A stretch of 64,000 nt of DNA from SCTD01 sp963784675 (GCA_963784675.1 CAWASE010000001.1:496001-560000), one strand, 5' to 3'. Positions 1 to 8,385 are shown, counted from the first letter of the stretch. Program-made: numbers and translations. The notes: generated from the letters alone by a model not told the origin.

Positions 1-125
1 TGCGCCCACCCGGCGAGCTCGTCCATGCGCTCATGCTGCCAGGCCGCTGCGACGGCGCGCGGGACTACCTCCGCTGGTCGGAAGGTCCCGGGAACTTCTG
101 CGGGGTCTCGAGCGACCTGGACGGC

Positions 126-743
126 ATGAGGTGTGACGCGGCACGTGAGGGCCTGTCGGCCCGGCTCGACGGTGAGGACCCCCAGGTCCCTGCTGCTGAG
201 CTTGACCGGCATGTGGCGGGGTGCCCGGGCTGCGCGAGCTGGTCTGCGGCCGTCGCGGGTGCTACACGGCCGCTGCGCGTCCGGATGAGCGCGACCCCTG
301 TAGAGCTGACCGACGCAGTGCTGCAGTCCCTGCGCGAACGTCCGGTGATCACCATCGAGCGCACATCGGCGCGGTTCGGGCTTGCGCTCGTCGCTGTCGT
401 CCACCTGCTCCTCAGCCTGCCGGACTTGCTCCTCGGTTCAGGGCACGAGGGCGTGCACGCCGCTCGGGAGCTCGGCGCCACCGATGTCGCCCTCGCTGTC
501 GGGGTGCTCGCTGCTGCCTGGCGTCCTTGGAGGGCGGCCGGGATGCTCCCCGTGGTCGCAGCCCTGTCAGCCGGTCTGGCTGCCACCAGCTTGCTGGACC
601 TGCTGGCTGGCGAGACGACCGCACTGCGCGAGTTGCCCCACCTGCTCGCGGTCGTCGAGACGCTGCTGCTGGTCCGCCTCCGCCGCCCGACGGTCACGGC
701 GCCTGGATCGCCGGAGACGACCGCCCTGCGACGGATCGCGTGA
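126..743 (+). CDS. Zinc-finger (zf-HC2-like) anti-sigma-type membrane protein
   Basis: A 205-residue protein. Its N-terminus carries Cys3, His29, Cys33 and Cys36, the spacing of the zinc-binding anti-sigma (ZAS/zf-HC2) motif. About four hydrophobic segments follow between roughly residues 75 and 190. The start is placed at ATG 126 because the zinc motif begins right there and the upstream sequence adds only low-complexity residues. It overlaps the next gene (copC-copD) by 4 nt (GTGA), so the two are probably co-translated. By family, such proteins hold a sigma factor at the membrane, but no sigma factor is visible in the 125 bases upstream. It may instead be a metal-responsive membrane partner of the copper genes; that role is inference. 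Confidence 0.7.
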   Translation: MRCDAAREGLSARLDGEDPQVPAAELDRHVAGCPGCASWSAAVAGATRPLRVRMSATPVELTDAVLQSLRERPVITIERTSARFGLALVAVVHLLLSLPDLLLGSGHEGVHAARELGATDVALAVGVLAAAWRPWRAAGMLPVVAALSAGLAATSLLDLLAGETTALRELPHLLAVVETLLLVRLRRPTVTAPGSPETTALRRIA

Positions 744-2476
744 GGAGCCTCCTGACGCCGCGCGGCCAGCGCGGTCGAGCCAGCGGCAGGCGGGCCGCTC
801 GGCGCCCTGCTGTCGTCGCGGTCCTGGTCACCCTGCTGCTCGCCCTCGGGGCAGCACCGGCGTGGGCGCACGCCGGGCTGGTCCACACCGACCCGCACGA
901 CGGCGCGGTGCTGGAGTACGACCTCGGCCAGATCGTGCTGACGTTCAACGAGCCAGTCGCGACGACGCTCGGAGCCGTCCGGGTCGTCGGCCCCGACGGC
1001 CGTCGCGTGGACCGCGGCACCACGACCCGGCGGGCAGGCGGCACAGAGGTCGTCGCCCAGGTCGAGCCCGACCTGGCTCACGGGACGTACGCGGTGCTCT
1101 GGCGGGTCGTGAGCGAGGACAGCCACCCCGTCGGCGGTGTCACCACGTTCAGCGTCTTCGAGCGCACGCCGGTCGGTGCTGCGCAGCAGGCCGGCTCGGA
1201 CGGGGCGGGCGGGGCTGCGGGCGTCCTGCTCCGGATGTCGCGCGGCGTGCTGTACGCCGGCCTGGTCCTGCTGCTGGGGGTGCTCGGCTTCGTCCTGGCC
1301 CTGTGGGATGAAGGTCGTCAACGTCCCAGGGTCCGGCGGCTGCTGTGGTCCGGGTGGGCACTGACCACCTGCGCGACCGTGGCAGGGCTGCTGCTGCAGG
1401 GACCGTACGCGGCCGGCCTGCCGATCAGCCAGGCGTTCAGCAGCGTGCTGCTGCAGGACGTGCTGGGTACGCGCTTCGGTCAGGCGAGTGCTGCCCGGCT
1501 CGGGCTGCTGTTCCCGGTGGCTGTGTTGCTCTTGGCGCTCGACCGAGCCCCCCGGGCCGCAGCAGCCGCAATGGCGGGCGCGACAGGCGTCGGGCTGCTG
1601 CTCACGACATCCGCGACCGGGCACGCGGCCGCCGGTGAGCTCGTGGCCGTGTCCTGGCCCTTGGACGCGCTGCACCTCGCGGCTGTCTGCGCCTGGCTCG
1701 GCGGGCTGATCGTCCTGCTCAGCGCAGTACTCCCAGCAGGCCGGACCGACACCCTCGCGGGAGTGCTCCCGCGGTGGTCCCGCTTCGCCGAAGCCAGCGT
1801 CGCGATCATCATCGCAACTGGCCTGTTCGCTTCGTGGCGTGAGGTCCGCAGCCTCGACGCCCTGCCCGGTACCGCGTACGGGCAGCTGCTGCTGGTCAAG
1901 ACCGCCCTGGTGCTCGGGATGATCGGCCTCGGGGCGCTCGGCCGCGGCTTCGTCCGCCGGCACTACACGCGCACGGTCGTGCACGCCAGCACCGTCCTGG
2001 CGGCGCCGGAGCGCCCCGCGCCCCTGCCGGAGCAGGTCCGCCGGCTGCGCGCTGGCGTGCTGCTCGAGGCGGTCCTCGCCGTCGTGGTGCTCGCGGTCAC
2101 CGCCGTCCTGGTGGAGACGAACCCCGCGCGGGTGGCGTACGCCCCGGTGTTCAGCCAGACCGCCGACGTCGCCACGACCGGGGGGCAGCCGCTTCGCGTC
2201 CAGGCAGACCTTGAGCCCGCCCGGGCCGGCATCAACCAGCTGCACGTCTACTACACCGCCGCCGGCAGCCTCGCCGTCGACGTCGCGGAGGCGAGCGCAC
2301 GTCTGGTGTCGGAGTCCGGCGAGACCGTCCCGGTGACCCTGCCGCGCAAGAGCCTCGGGCACTACGAGCAGCTCACCGTCCCCCTCAGCGCCAGCGGCCG
2401 CTGGCGCCTGGAGGTGCGCACCCGCACCAGCGACATCGACACCACCACCACCACCTTCACCATCCCCGTCCACTGA
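740..2476 (+). CDS. CopC-CopD fusion copper resistance/import protein
   Basis: A 578-residue protein started at GTG 740, overlapping the upstream stop. Residues 1-43 form a signal peptide ending AWA. Mature residue 1 would be His44 of the CopC domain (HAGLVHTDP..., about 44-138), the usual N-terminal copper ligand. A CopD-type multi-membrane domain follows (about 165-460). A periplasm-side, YtkA-like beta domain ends the protein (about 470-578). CopC binds copper outside the membrane and CopD moves it across. The fused form is common in actinobacteria. Gene order with YcnI, a cupredoxin-like lipoprotein and further membrane proteins supports a copper acquisition or delivery cluster. Confidence 0.93.
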   Translation: MRSLLTPRGQRGRASGRRAARRPAVVAVLVTLLLALGAAPAWAHAGLVHTDPHDGAVLEYDLGQIVLTFNEPVATTLGAVRVVGPDGRRVDRGTTTRRAGGTEVVAQVEPDLAHGTYAVLWRVVSEDSHPVGGVTTFSVFERTPVGAAQQAGSDGAGGAAGVLLRMSRGVLYAGLVLLLGVLGFVLALWDEGRQRPRVRRLLWSGWALTTCATVAGLLLQGPYAAGLPISQAFSSVLLQDVLGTRFGQASAARLGLLFPVAVLLLALDRAPRAAAAAMAGATGVGLLLTTSATGHAAAGELVAVSWPLDALHLAAVCAWLGGLIVLLSAVLPAGRTDTLAGVLPRWSRFAEASVAIIIATGLFASWREVRSLDALPGTAYGQLLLVKTALVLGMIGLGALGRGFVRRHYTRTVVHASTVLAAPERPAPLPEQVRRLRAGVLLEAVLAVVVLAVTAVLVETNPARVAYAPVFSQTADVATTGGQPLRVQADLEPARAGINQLHVYYTAAGSLAVDVAEASARLVSESGETVPVTLPRKSLGHYEQLTVPLSASGRWRLEVRTRTSDIDTTTTTFTIPVH

Positions 2477-2555
2477 CGCCAGCACCAGCTGGTCCGCGCA
2501 GCCTCGCCTGCACCCTCATCCGCTCCACCCGCACCCGACCGAGAGGAACCACCCC

Positions 2556-3266
2556 GTGCTCACCCGCCGCCTGCTCGTCCCCGTCGCAGGTTCGACTTTC
2601 CTCCTGCTCGCCCTGGCCGGTCCTGCGTCCGCGCACGTGACCGTCCAGGGCCCTGGCGCCACCCAGGGCGGCTTCACCAAGTTCACGTTCCGCGTCCCCA
2701 CCGAGAAGGACGTCGCCACCACCAAGATCGAGATCGCGTTCCCGGCGGAGCACCCGATCGCCTCCCTGCGGGTCAAGCCGCACCCCGGCTGGACCGCCAG
2801 CCTCACCAAGGGCAAGCCCGCCCAGCCACTCGAGGCGTTCGGCTCCCCGGTCACCGAGGTCGTCCAGCGGATCACCTGGACCGCCGCCCCCGGCAGCAAG
2901 GGCATCGCACCTGACGAGTTCGACGAGTTCGAGGTCAGCGCCGGACCGCTGCCCGAGACCGACACCCTCACCTTCAAGGCGCTGCAGACCTACGCCGACG
3001 GTGAAGTCGTTCGGTGGATCGAAGAGCCCGCCGCCGGCGGCGAGGAGCCCGAGCACCCGGCTCCGACGCTCAAGCTCGCCGCCGCCACGGACAGCAGCAG
3101 CGCCAGCGCCCCCGCCAGCCCGCAGGCGGCTCCCGCCGCGCTCACCAGCAGCAAGGACACGGACAACGGCGGCGACGGCAACGGGCTGTCGATCGCTGCG
3201 CTCGTCGTGAGCGGACTCGCGCTGCTGACCGGACTAGCCGCGCTGCGGCGCCGCCGCACTGCCTGA
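2556..3266 (+). CDS. YcnI-family (DUF1775) copper-binding membrane-anchored protein
   Basis: A 236-residue exported protein. The signal peptide (1-26, ending ASA) exposes His27 as the first mature residue (HVTVQGP), the conserved copper-binding N-terminus of YcnI proteins. The DUF1775 domain spans about 27-170 and includes WTASLTKG and the conserved Trp region near WIEEP. A Ser/Ala/Pro-rich linker leads to a C-terminal membrane helix (about 209-229) followed by RRRRTA, which anchors it outside the cell. The start is GTG 2556, preceded by GAGAGGAAC as ribosome-binding site. It sits 79 nt after copC-copD. YcnI is known to bind Cu(II) and to neighbour CopCD in Gram-positive bacteria. Confidence 0.93.
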   Translation: MLTRRLLVPVAGSTFLLLALAGPASAHVTVQGPGATQGGFTKFTFRVPTEKDVATTKIEIAFPAEHPIASLRVKPHPGWTASLTKGKPAQPLEAFGSPVTEVVQRITWTAAPGSKGIAPDEFDEFEVSAGPLPETDTLTFKALQTYADGEVVRWIEEPAAGGEEPEHPAPTLKLAAATDSSSASAPASPQAAPAALTSSKDTDNGGDGNGLSIAALVVSGLALLTGLAALRRRRTA

Positions 3267-3299
3267 CTTGCCGCCGTAGCCATCTGCCGCCACCGGAGC

Positions 3300-3332
3300 C
3301 TCGCCGTGCAGCCTGACGGGCTGCACGGCGAG
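3300..3332 (+). terminator. Hairpin terminator after ycnI-like gene
   Basis: A perfect 13-bp stem (3300-3312 with 3320-3332) encloses a 7-nt loop, 34 bases after the ycnI-like stop codon. There is no T-run, which is usual for GC-rich actinobacterial terminators. Confidence 0.7.
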
Positions 3333-3817
3333 CACGGGTGCGGCAACAACGGACCGCAGCCCCACCGCCGACGCCGGCAAGAGCTCGCCGAACAAGGTCT
3401 TGATCCTGTTGCGGCGACGGGCCCGCCAGCCGTCGTCCCGCCCTCCAGACCTTGCCCGAGCGGTGCTTGCCGGGGTGCGCCGACAGACCCGACGGACACC
3501 GCCCGAGAACCGCACCGCTGCCCTTGCCGTCCCGGCGTTCGCGCTCGCCCTATCGCTGGCCGCTTGGGGAGGCGACCACAGCACCGGCTCTGACGCTGGC
3601 ATGACCCAACTCAGACCACAGCGCTGCGACGCCCACAACGGGAGCGCTCGGTGCCACGCCGAGCCCCTCGGTTGCAGGTTCTCAGTGGCGTCAGCCGTCC
3701 CTCGACAATGGCGGACCAGTACCAGCTCCATCGCACTAGCAGGCGCATCAAGGCAGTCAGCAAGCGGCGACGGACGTCCAACAGCAGCGCCTCGCGGGCG
3801 CGGCAGCGCCGGCCCGC
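3333..3817. other. Non-coding spacer in the copper cluster
   Basis: About 490 bases after the terminator. Open frames here show no signal peptide, domain or codon pattern that would support a gene. Apart from the promoter-like hexamer at its right edge, nothing recognisable is seen. Confidence 0.5.
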
Positions 3818-3823
3818 TACCGT
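3818..3823 (+). promoter_or_regulatory. Candidate -10 hexamer TACCGT (leaderless start)
   Basis: TACCGT ends 7 nt before the GTG at 3831, the spacing expected when transcription starts at the first base of the start codon. Confidence 0.4.
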
Positions 3824-3830
3824 GAGCGGC

Positions 3831-4352
3831 GTGGCAGCGCTGCGCAGCTCACGCACCGCGGCCGTCGCTGCGGCGGTCGCACAAGTCGCCTCGGGCGCGG
3901 TCGCCCACGTCGCCGCCTCCGACTGCCTGCCGTCTGGCGCCTCGCTTGCGCTGGCGCTCCCCGCGGCGCTGCTCGGTGTCCTGCTGCTCGGGGCGCTGCT
4001 CGACCGCCGCCCGTTGCTGCTGCTCACCGGCGGTCAACTCGCCGTGCACGCTGCTCTCGCGGTCTCGGCCTGCACCGGCGATGGCGAGGCCTCTCCAGTG
4101 CTGCTGACGTTCGCGCACGTCGCAGCCCTGGTGCTCTGCCGCGCGGCGCTTGGGCGGGTCGTTGTCTCCGCCGAGCGCGCCGCGAGCTGCCTCGTCCAGC
4201 TGCTCCGGCCGCGAGCGGCCGTCCCGGGCCTGCGGCTGGCGGCCCCGTACCGCCCATCCGCCCGCGCGGGCAGGTCGTCGCTGCACCGCGCCGACCTGCT
4301 GGCCGCAGCGCCGCGACGCGGTCCTCCCCGATGGACCTGCCTGCCCGCCTGA
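3831..4352 (+). CDS. Hypothetical membrane protein of the copper cluster
   Basis: A 173-residue protein with about four hydrophobic stretches in its first 115 residues (for example ALALPAALLGVLLLGALL, then LLLLTGGQLAVHAALAV) and a basic, Arg/Pro-rich tail. No domain is recognised. Start GTG 3831 is chosen because a -10-like TACCGT lies 7 nt upstream; GTG 3822 is an alternative. His and Cys residues occur in or beside the helices (AVAHVAASDC, QLAVHAALAVSAC, FAHVAALVLC), which could suit a metal role, but this is only inferred from position between ycnI and the cupredoxin-like lipoprotein. Confidence 0.6.
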   Translation: MAALRSSRTAAVAAAVAQVASGAVAHVAASDCLPSGASLALALPAALLGVLLLGALLDRRPLLLLTGGQLAVHAALAVSACTGDGEASPVLLTFAHVAALVLCRAALGRVVVSAERAASCLVQLLRPRAAVPGLRLAAPYRPSARAGRSSLHRADLLAAAPRRGPPRWTCLPA

Positions 4353-4414
4353 CGCCCTGCGGCGCGGCGGGCTCCGTCCCGTCCCCGTCCGCACGCCCTG
4401 TCAGGAGATCTGCT

Positions 4415-4843
4415 GTGCGCAACCGCCTTGCCCTCATCCCCGCTCTCGCCGTCCTGCTCCTCGCCGGCTGCTCCGCCGGCGAGGCCGACGCTCCGACCGT
4501 TGACACCGCGACGCCGGCCGCCGTGTCGGCCGCACCCTCGAACGCACCTTCGACCGCACCCTCGGTGGCTGCCAGCCCGAGCGTCCGCACCATTGCCATC
4601 ACCGTCGCCGGGGGGAAGGTCACCGGCACGAGTGGGCGCGAGCAGGTCGCGCTGGGCGAGAGCGTCGTCATCCGCGTGACCAGCGACATCGCGGAGGAGG
4701 TGCACGTGCACGGGTACGACCTGATGGCCGACGTCCCCGCCGGTGGCACCGTGGACATCCCGTTGACCGCGAGCATCCCGGGCGGCTTCGAGGTGGAGCT
4801 CGAGGGCTCCGGCAAGACGCTGTTCCAGCTGCGCGTCGCGTGA
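4415..4843 (+). CDS. Cupredoxin-like lipoprotein
   Basis: A 142-residue lipoprotein: the lipobox LLAG-C puts lipidated Cys at residue 19. A Thr/Ala/Pro/Ser-rich linker runs to about residue 60. The remainder (SVRTIAITVAGGKVTG to the end) has the beta-strand pattern of a small cupredoxin-like domain and contains EEVHVHGYD, a likely metal-binding His cluster. Start GTG 4415 has AGGAGA about 7 nt upstream. It overlaps the next membrane protein by 4 nt (GTGA), so they are a translational pair. By family and context it probably binds copper on the outer face and works with the partner membrane protein. Confidence 0.82.
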   Translation: MRNRLALIPALAVLLLAGCSAGEADAPTVDTATPAAVSAAPSNAPSTAPSVAASPSVRTIAITVAGGKVTGTSGREQVALGESVVIRVTSDIAEEVHVHGYDLMADVPAGGTVDIPLTASIPGGFEVELEGSGKTLFQLRVA

Positions 4844-6165
4844 CTCCCCGCACCGTCCTGCCCCTGGCGCACGGTGTCGGCAGCCGTGCTGACCTGCCGG
4901 TACCGGTCGGGCTCGCGCTCTACGGCGCGGGCTTCGCCGTGCTCGTCAGCTTCCTCGCGCTGGTCCTGCTCTGGCGGCGGCCGAAGCTGCACGGCGGCGC
5001 CGCCGGCCGTCCGCTGCCGGGCCTCGTGCAGGCCGTCCTCGACTCGCCGGTCCTGCGGTGGGGGCTGCGCCTGGTCGTCCTGGCGCTGACGCTGTTGGTC
5101 GTGGCGGTCGCGCTCGTCGGGCCGCTGAGCCCGAACGACAACCTCGCGCCGTACGCCCTGTACGTCACGCTCTGGGTCGGCCTCATCCCCGCCTCGCTGC
5201 TGCTCGGGCCGGTCTGGGCGTACGTCAACCCGCTCCGCACGCTGCACGCCGGCCTCGCTGCGCTGACCGGCCCCGCCCCGGCGGAGGACCGGGTCCCGTC
5301 GCTGGGCTACTGGCCCGGCGCCGTGGCGCTGTTCTGCTTCGTCTGGCTCGAGCTGGTCCTCCCGGGTCGCTCGGAGCCGCGCACGATCGGGGTCTTCCTC
5401 GTGCTGTACGGCGTGGTCCAGCTCGTCGCGGCCCTGTGGTTCGGCGCCGGCTGGTTCGCGCGCGGCGACGGGTTCGAGGTCTACAGCAGCCTGCTCGGGC
5501 GGCTGTCGCCGTTCGGGCGCCGGGACGACGGGCGCCTCGTGGTGCGCAACCCGCTGGACGGCGTCGACGGCCTGCGAGCCGAGCGCGGGCTGGTCGCGGT
5601 CGTCATGGTCCTGGTCGGCTCGACGGGCTTCGACGGGCTGTCCCGGTCGCAGTACTGGCAGTCCGGGCCCGGGCAGAACGCCTACCTCTCAGCGGTTCCC
5701 GGGACGCTCGGCCTGCTGACCATGATCGCCCTCGCGAGCCTGCTGTTCGTCGGTGCAACGCTGCTGGCGGGCGTCATCACGGGGGCGTCCCGTGGCCGGC
5801 AGCCCGGCCTGTACGCGCACTCCGTCGTCCCCATCGCCGCCGGGTACGCCATCGCCCACTACTTCTCGCTGCTGCTGCTCGACGGCCAGGCGACCTGGAT
5901 CCTCGCCAGCAACCCCTTCGCCCAGGACGGCGTGGACCTGTTCGGGACGTACGGCCGCGCCATCGACTACACCGTCGTCGGCACCCGGACGATCGCCTAC
6001 GTCCAGGTCGCCGCGATCGTGGTCGGTCACGTGCTCGGCGTCGTGCTCGCGCACGACCGGGCGGTGCGCGAGACGCCGCGGCGGGCCACGCGCGGACAGC
6101 TGCCACTGGTGGCCGTCATGATCGCCTACACGGTCGGCGGGCTCGGCCTGCTGCTGTCGTCGTGA
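4840..6165 (+). CDS. Polytopic membrane protein coupled to cupredoxin-like lipoprotein
   Basis: A 441-residue protein with roughly ten membrane segments (for example VALYGAGFAVLVSFLALVLL near 30 and LRLVVLALTLLVVAVALV near 80). Conserved-looking polar stretches lie between them: a YVNPLRTL motif near 130, SQYW near 270 and AHYFSLLLL near 340. No transporter family is identified with certainty. Similar actinobacterial proteins are sometimes named fenitrothion hydrolase-like (FedB), but nothing here shows a hydrolase site. It is translationally coupled on both sides (GTGA at each end), to the cupredoxin-like lipoprotein and to the 49-aa protein, suggesting a small membrane complex for copper. 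Confidence 0.75.
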   Translation: MTPRTVLPLAHGVGSRADLPVPVGLALYGAGFAVLVSFLALVLLWRRPKLHGGAAGRPLPGLVQAVLDSPVLRWGLRLVVLALTLLVVAVALVGPLSPNDNLAPYALYVTLWVGLIPASLLLGPVWAYVNPLRTLHAGLAALTGPAPAEDRVPSLGYWPGAVALFCFVWLELVLPGRSEPRTIGVFLVLYGVVQLVAALWFGAGWFARGDGFEVYSSLLGRLSPFGRRDDGRLVVRNPLDGVDGLRAERGLVAVVMVLVGSTGFDGLSRSQYWQSGPGQNAYLSAVPGTLGLLTMIALASLLFVGATLLAGVITGASRGRQPGLYAHSVVPIAAGYAIAHYFSLLLLDGQATWILASNPFAQDGVDLFGTYGRAIDYTVVGTRTIAYVQVAAIVVGHVLGVVLAHDRAVRETPRRATRGQLPLVAVMIAYTVGGLGLLLSS

Positions 6166-6311
6166 CCGCCGCCCTTGTCTTCGCGCACGGCGGAGGCGCC
6201 CCTGAGGCAGCGACGATCGGCCTGCCGCTGCTCGTGCTGGTCGTGTTCGGCATGCTCGAGCGGCGGGCCCGACAGCGCGAGAAGCGCCGAGATGGTCGTG
6301 AGGGCGGGTAG
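6162..6311 (+). CDS. 49-residue single-pass membrane protein
   Basis: A small frame starting at GTG 6162 and overlapping the stop of the preceding membrane protein (GTGA). It has His9 near the N-terminus (FAHGGG), one membrane helix (TIGLPLLVLVVFGML, about 19-31) and a strongly basic tail (RRARQREKRRDGR). The helix, charge asymmetry and coupled start argue that it is real. Its function is unknown; it may be a subunit or chaperone of the upstream membrane protein. Confidence 0.6.
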   Translation: MTAALVFAHGGGAPEAATIGLPLLVLVVFGMLERRARQREKRRDGREGG

Positions 6312-6346
6312 CCCAGGCCGCGGTAGCCGTGTCCGACGGGCTACCC
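6306..6346 (+). terminator. Inverted repeat closing the copper cluster
   Basis: GGGTAGCCC (6306-6314) pairs perfectly with GGGCTACCC (6338-6346) across 23 nt. The left arm overlaps the stop codon of the 49-aa gene. This is a plausible terminator for the cluster. Confidence 0.5.
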
Positions 6347-6952
6347 ACCTAGAGCAGCAGCTTGGCGGCTGCACCGGAGTAGCAATCCGTCCGAGGATCC
6401 CACGTGCCGGCGGCATCGGTCTTGGCCGTTTCGCGGCCGAGACGGCAGCCTGCGCCTGCCACCTCCGTTCTCATGGAAGCGAGCACAACAGCCGCGACTA
6501 GCGGCAAGTCCTCGCCCAAGGGAAGTGCCGCTAGCCGTCTGACCTGACCCCAGCAGCGCAACTGGAACAGTCAGTACCCGACCCCCGCCGTTCCCAGAGG
6601 CCTTCGGGAAACAGCCGCACCTGCCTGCCGCCCGAGCTCGAGGCCGCAGACCGTCGCCCCGACGTCGTCTGAGTAGGCGTGCAGCGTCCCGGCACGAGTC
6701 AGGTCGCGGGTGGGAGCAATGTCGGTGGCTGCGAGTCGGTAAACGGGAGACGTCGTCAACCGAGGCTAGGCGCCACTCCTCCAGACACACCGGACGCCCA
6801 ACTTCGTGCCGGGCCGCAGCTACCGATGCCGCTTGCGGAAGCAGCTGAGTCCATCGATCACCTGCGACGCCGCGTCGCCGATGGCCCCGTTGGCCACATT
6901 TTGGCCACACGCCGTTGAGAAAGGCATGGGTCGGCCGAGGAGGGTCCAGCGG
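6347..6952. other. Gene-poor spacer at the edge of the decayed region
   Basis: About 600 bases with no frame showing a recognisable domain or start signal. Codon composition is unlike the flanking genes. It begins the decayed stretch that ends near 10.1 kb. Confidence 0.5.
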
Positions 6953-7073
6953 TGTTTGCGCAGGTCAGAGGGGGTGCACCGCCTTAGCGATCTTGACGCC
7001 GAGCGTGCTGAGAACTTCTACGACATCTAGCACTGCATCCCCTCTGACCTGCGGTTATGCGGGTCAGAGGGGG
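6953..7073. repeat. Dyad-bearing repeated element, copy 1
   Basis: Block A (6953-6977) matches the second copy at 8386-8410 in 23 of 25 positions. Block B, ACTTCTACGACA (7014-7025), is identical to 8447-8458 and lies exactly 61 nt after the start of block A in both copies. Block C, CTCTGACCTGCGG (7042-7054), recurs at 8505-8517. Within this copy, 6959-6973 is a perfect 15-bp inverted repeat of 7039-7053. Also 7039-7049 pairs with 7062-7072 (11 bp), so alternative hairpins can form. Its identity is unknown. Confidence 0.65.
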
Positions 7074-7199
7074 CCTGGTGCACATAAGTGGTGCACATGC
7101 CCATGAGTCCCGTACCGGCACGCAGCCTGCAAGGCCCGATCGACTGCCCGCTTGGTGCGCTCTTCCGGCGCGGGCATGAGGTGCGTGTAGCCACGCAGG

Positions 7200-7527
7200 G
7201 TGAAACCCGGATCGGCGTACTACGGCGATGGCGATGGCGACGGCTCATCCCAGATCGAACGCAACCCCGCGCAGTGCCAGGACCCCGGCAGCACCTGGAC
7301 CGGCAATGCCTTCCGCGTGCCGTTCAAGCACCGCCTGAGTCCGGGCGACTACCGGCTGCAGCTGACGGTCACGTCCACCGACTGCGGGGGGGGTGACACA
7401 GCAGCAGACGACGATCTCCCGCGTCATCCGGGTCACCGGCAACACCTGGAAGGACGTCGACCCTCCGCGCATCCAGGAAAGGCCGCTGCCCTACACCGAG
7501 AACTGCTGCCTGACGGATCCTTCGTAG
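7200..7527 (+). pseudogene. Frameshifted hypothetical (probably exported-protein) remnant
   Basis: From GTG 7200 one frame reads SAYYGDGDGDGSS...CQDPGSTWTGNAFRVPFKHRL...VTSTDC. The sensible continuation (VTQQQTTISRVIRVTGNTWKDVD...YTENCCLTDPS, stop 7525-7527) is in the +1 frame. The two frames meet at a run of eight G at 7386-7393; seven G would restore one protein. The paired Cys and Thr/Ser-rich beta pattern suggest an extracellular domain, but no family is recognised and no signal peptide is present, so the 5' end is probably lost. Confidence 0.5.
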
Positions 7528-7644
7528 CAGCACGGGTACGCGCGCGACCCGCCCGCCGCCGATCAGCGGGAGGTGCCGTTCGACGCGCCCGGGGCGCAAG
7601 CCCTACTGCACGCTGACGCAGCCCGCGGGTTCACCCCTCGGCCG

Positions 7645-7977
7645 CTAGCCGCGCCGGCGGTAGACGTCTCCGCGGTGATCTACATCGACAACACGCACTG
7701 TGCCTGCGTCCGTAGGTCCCGTGTCCGGCTGCGGGTCTGTGTCCGCCCGGTCGTGGATCTCGTACAGGATCCGGTAGGTGCCACGGCGGGCTGACCACAT
7801 CCCGGCGAGCTCACGCTGCAGCTCGTGCCCGACGCGGCGAGGCGTCCGGAGCAGGTCGCCGTTGAGGAACTCCAGCACGGCAAAGGCGACCGCCTCAGGC
7901 AGACGCCCGCTCAACGCCCGTGCCGCCGTCGCGGTGATCTCGAGCCTGTACGACGGCGACGGCCCTGGGGTAGTCAG
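7645..7977 (-). CDS. RelE/ParE-family toxin
   Basis: A RelE-like toxin of about 110 residues with the family core SYRLEITATAARALSGRLP, the GHELQRELAGMWSARRGTYRILYEI strand-helix region and VRVVDVDHRGDVYRRRG at the end. No ATG or GTG lies upstream in frame. A CTG at 7977-7975 overlaps the antitoxin stop (CTGA), and starting there keeps the conserved N-terminal strand, so a rare CTG start is proposed; a TTG at 7914 would cut into the fold. Near the C-terminus, a linker containing DTDPQPDTGPTDA appears to be an insertion compared with the usual short loop. The family cleaves mRNA on ribosomes. Confidence 0.85.
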   Translation of the reverse strand: MTTPGPSPSYRLEITATAARALSGRLPEAVAFAVLEFLNGDLLRTPRRVGHELQRELAGMWSARRGTYRILYEIHDRADTDPQPDTGPTDAGTVRVVDVDHRGDVYRRRG

Positions 7978-8249
7978 CGGGCCGGACGCGTCAGCAGCGT
8001 CTGCAGCTGCTCAGCCGTGAGGACATCCCCACGGGCGGCGTCCTCCCGGGACTGCCGCAGGCGCTTCATCGTGGCCGGGTCGGACAGCACGTCGAGCGTC
8101 TCCTCGAGCGCGGCCAGGTCCGCAGGGCTGATGAGCACGGCGGCCGGGATGCCCTTGCGGGTGATGATCACGCGCTCGTGCGTGCCTTCGACCTGGTCGA
8201 CGACGGCCGACAGCGTGTTCTTGACAGTGGCTAGCGGCAGCGTCGACAT
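7974..8249 (-). CDS. Phd/YefM-family antitoxin
   Basis: A 91-residue protein beginning MSTLPLATVKNTLSAVVDQ, the typical YefM/Phd DNA-binding start, followed by THERVIITRKGIPAAVLISPADLAALEETLDVL. The C-terminal arm (EDAARGDVLTAEQL) would wrap and neutralise the toxin. It lies directly upstream of the RelE-like toxin with overlapping stop/start. TATAGT ends 7 nt before the ATG, suggesting a leaderless, autoregulated promoter. The pair is the only intact unit in the decayed 6.3-10.1 kb stretch. Confidence 0.9.
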   Translation of the reverse strand: MSTLPLATVKNTLSAVVDQVEGTHERVIITRKGIPAAVLISPADLAALEETLDVLSDPATMKRLRQSREDAARGDVLTAEQLQTLLTRPAR

Positions 8250-8256
8250 GGCTAGA

Positions 8257-8262
8257 ACTATA
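8257..8262 (-). promoter_or_regulatory. -10 hexamer TATAGT of the toxin-antitoxin operon
   Basis: TATAGT on the minus strand ends 7 nt before antitoxin ATG 8249. It is the best -10 match noticed in the window and sits at the leaderless spacing. Confidence 0.55.
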
Positions 8263-8385
8263 GCCTGCTCAGTCGGACCTCGAGGACAGGTCGCCACCCC
8301 TCGGCAAGAGGCTTCGCGGGCTCGCCGAAGCTGCTGGTCACCGAGGGGCGAGAACTGTCTGGGTTGGTAGAGAGAGGTCCAGGAC

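Noticed and set aside
65..2485. Very long open frame antisense to the CopC-CopD gene
   Set aside because: No domain or start signal, Asp/Gly/Gln/Arg-rich composition typical of reverse frames in GC-rich DNA; the sense gene is clear.
6953..7073. Dyad element considered as an integron attC site or tRNA
   Set aside because: No GTTRRRY core sites, no cloverleaf and no integrase in the window.
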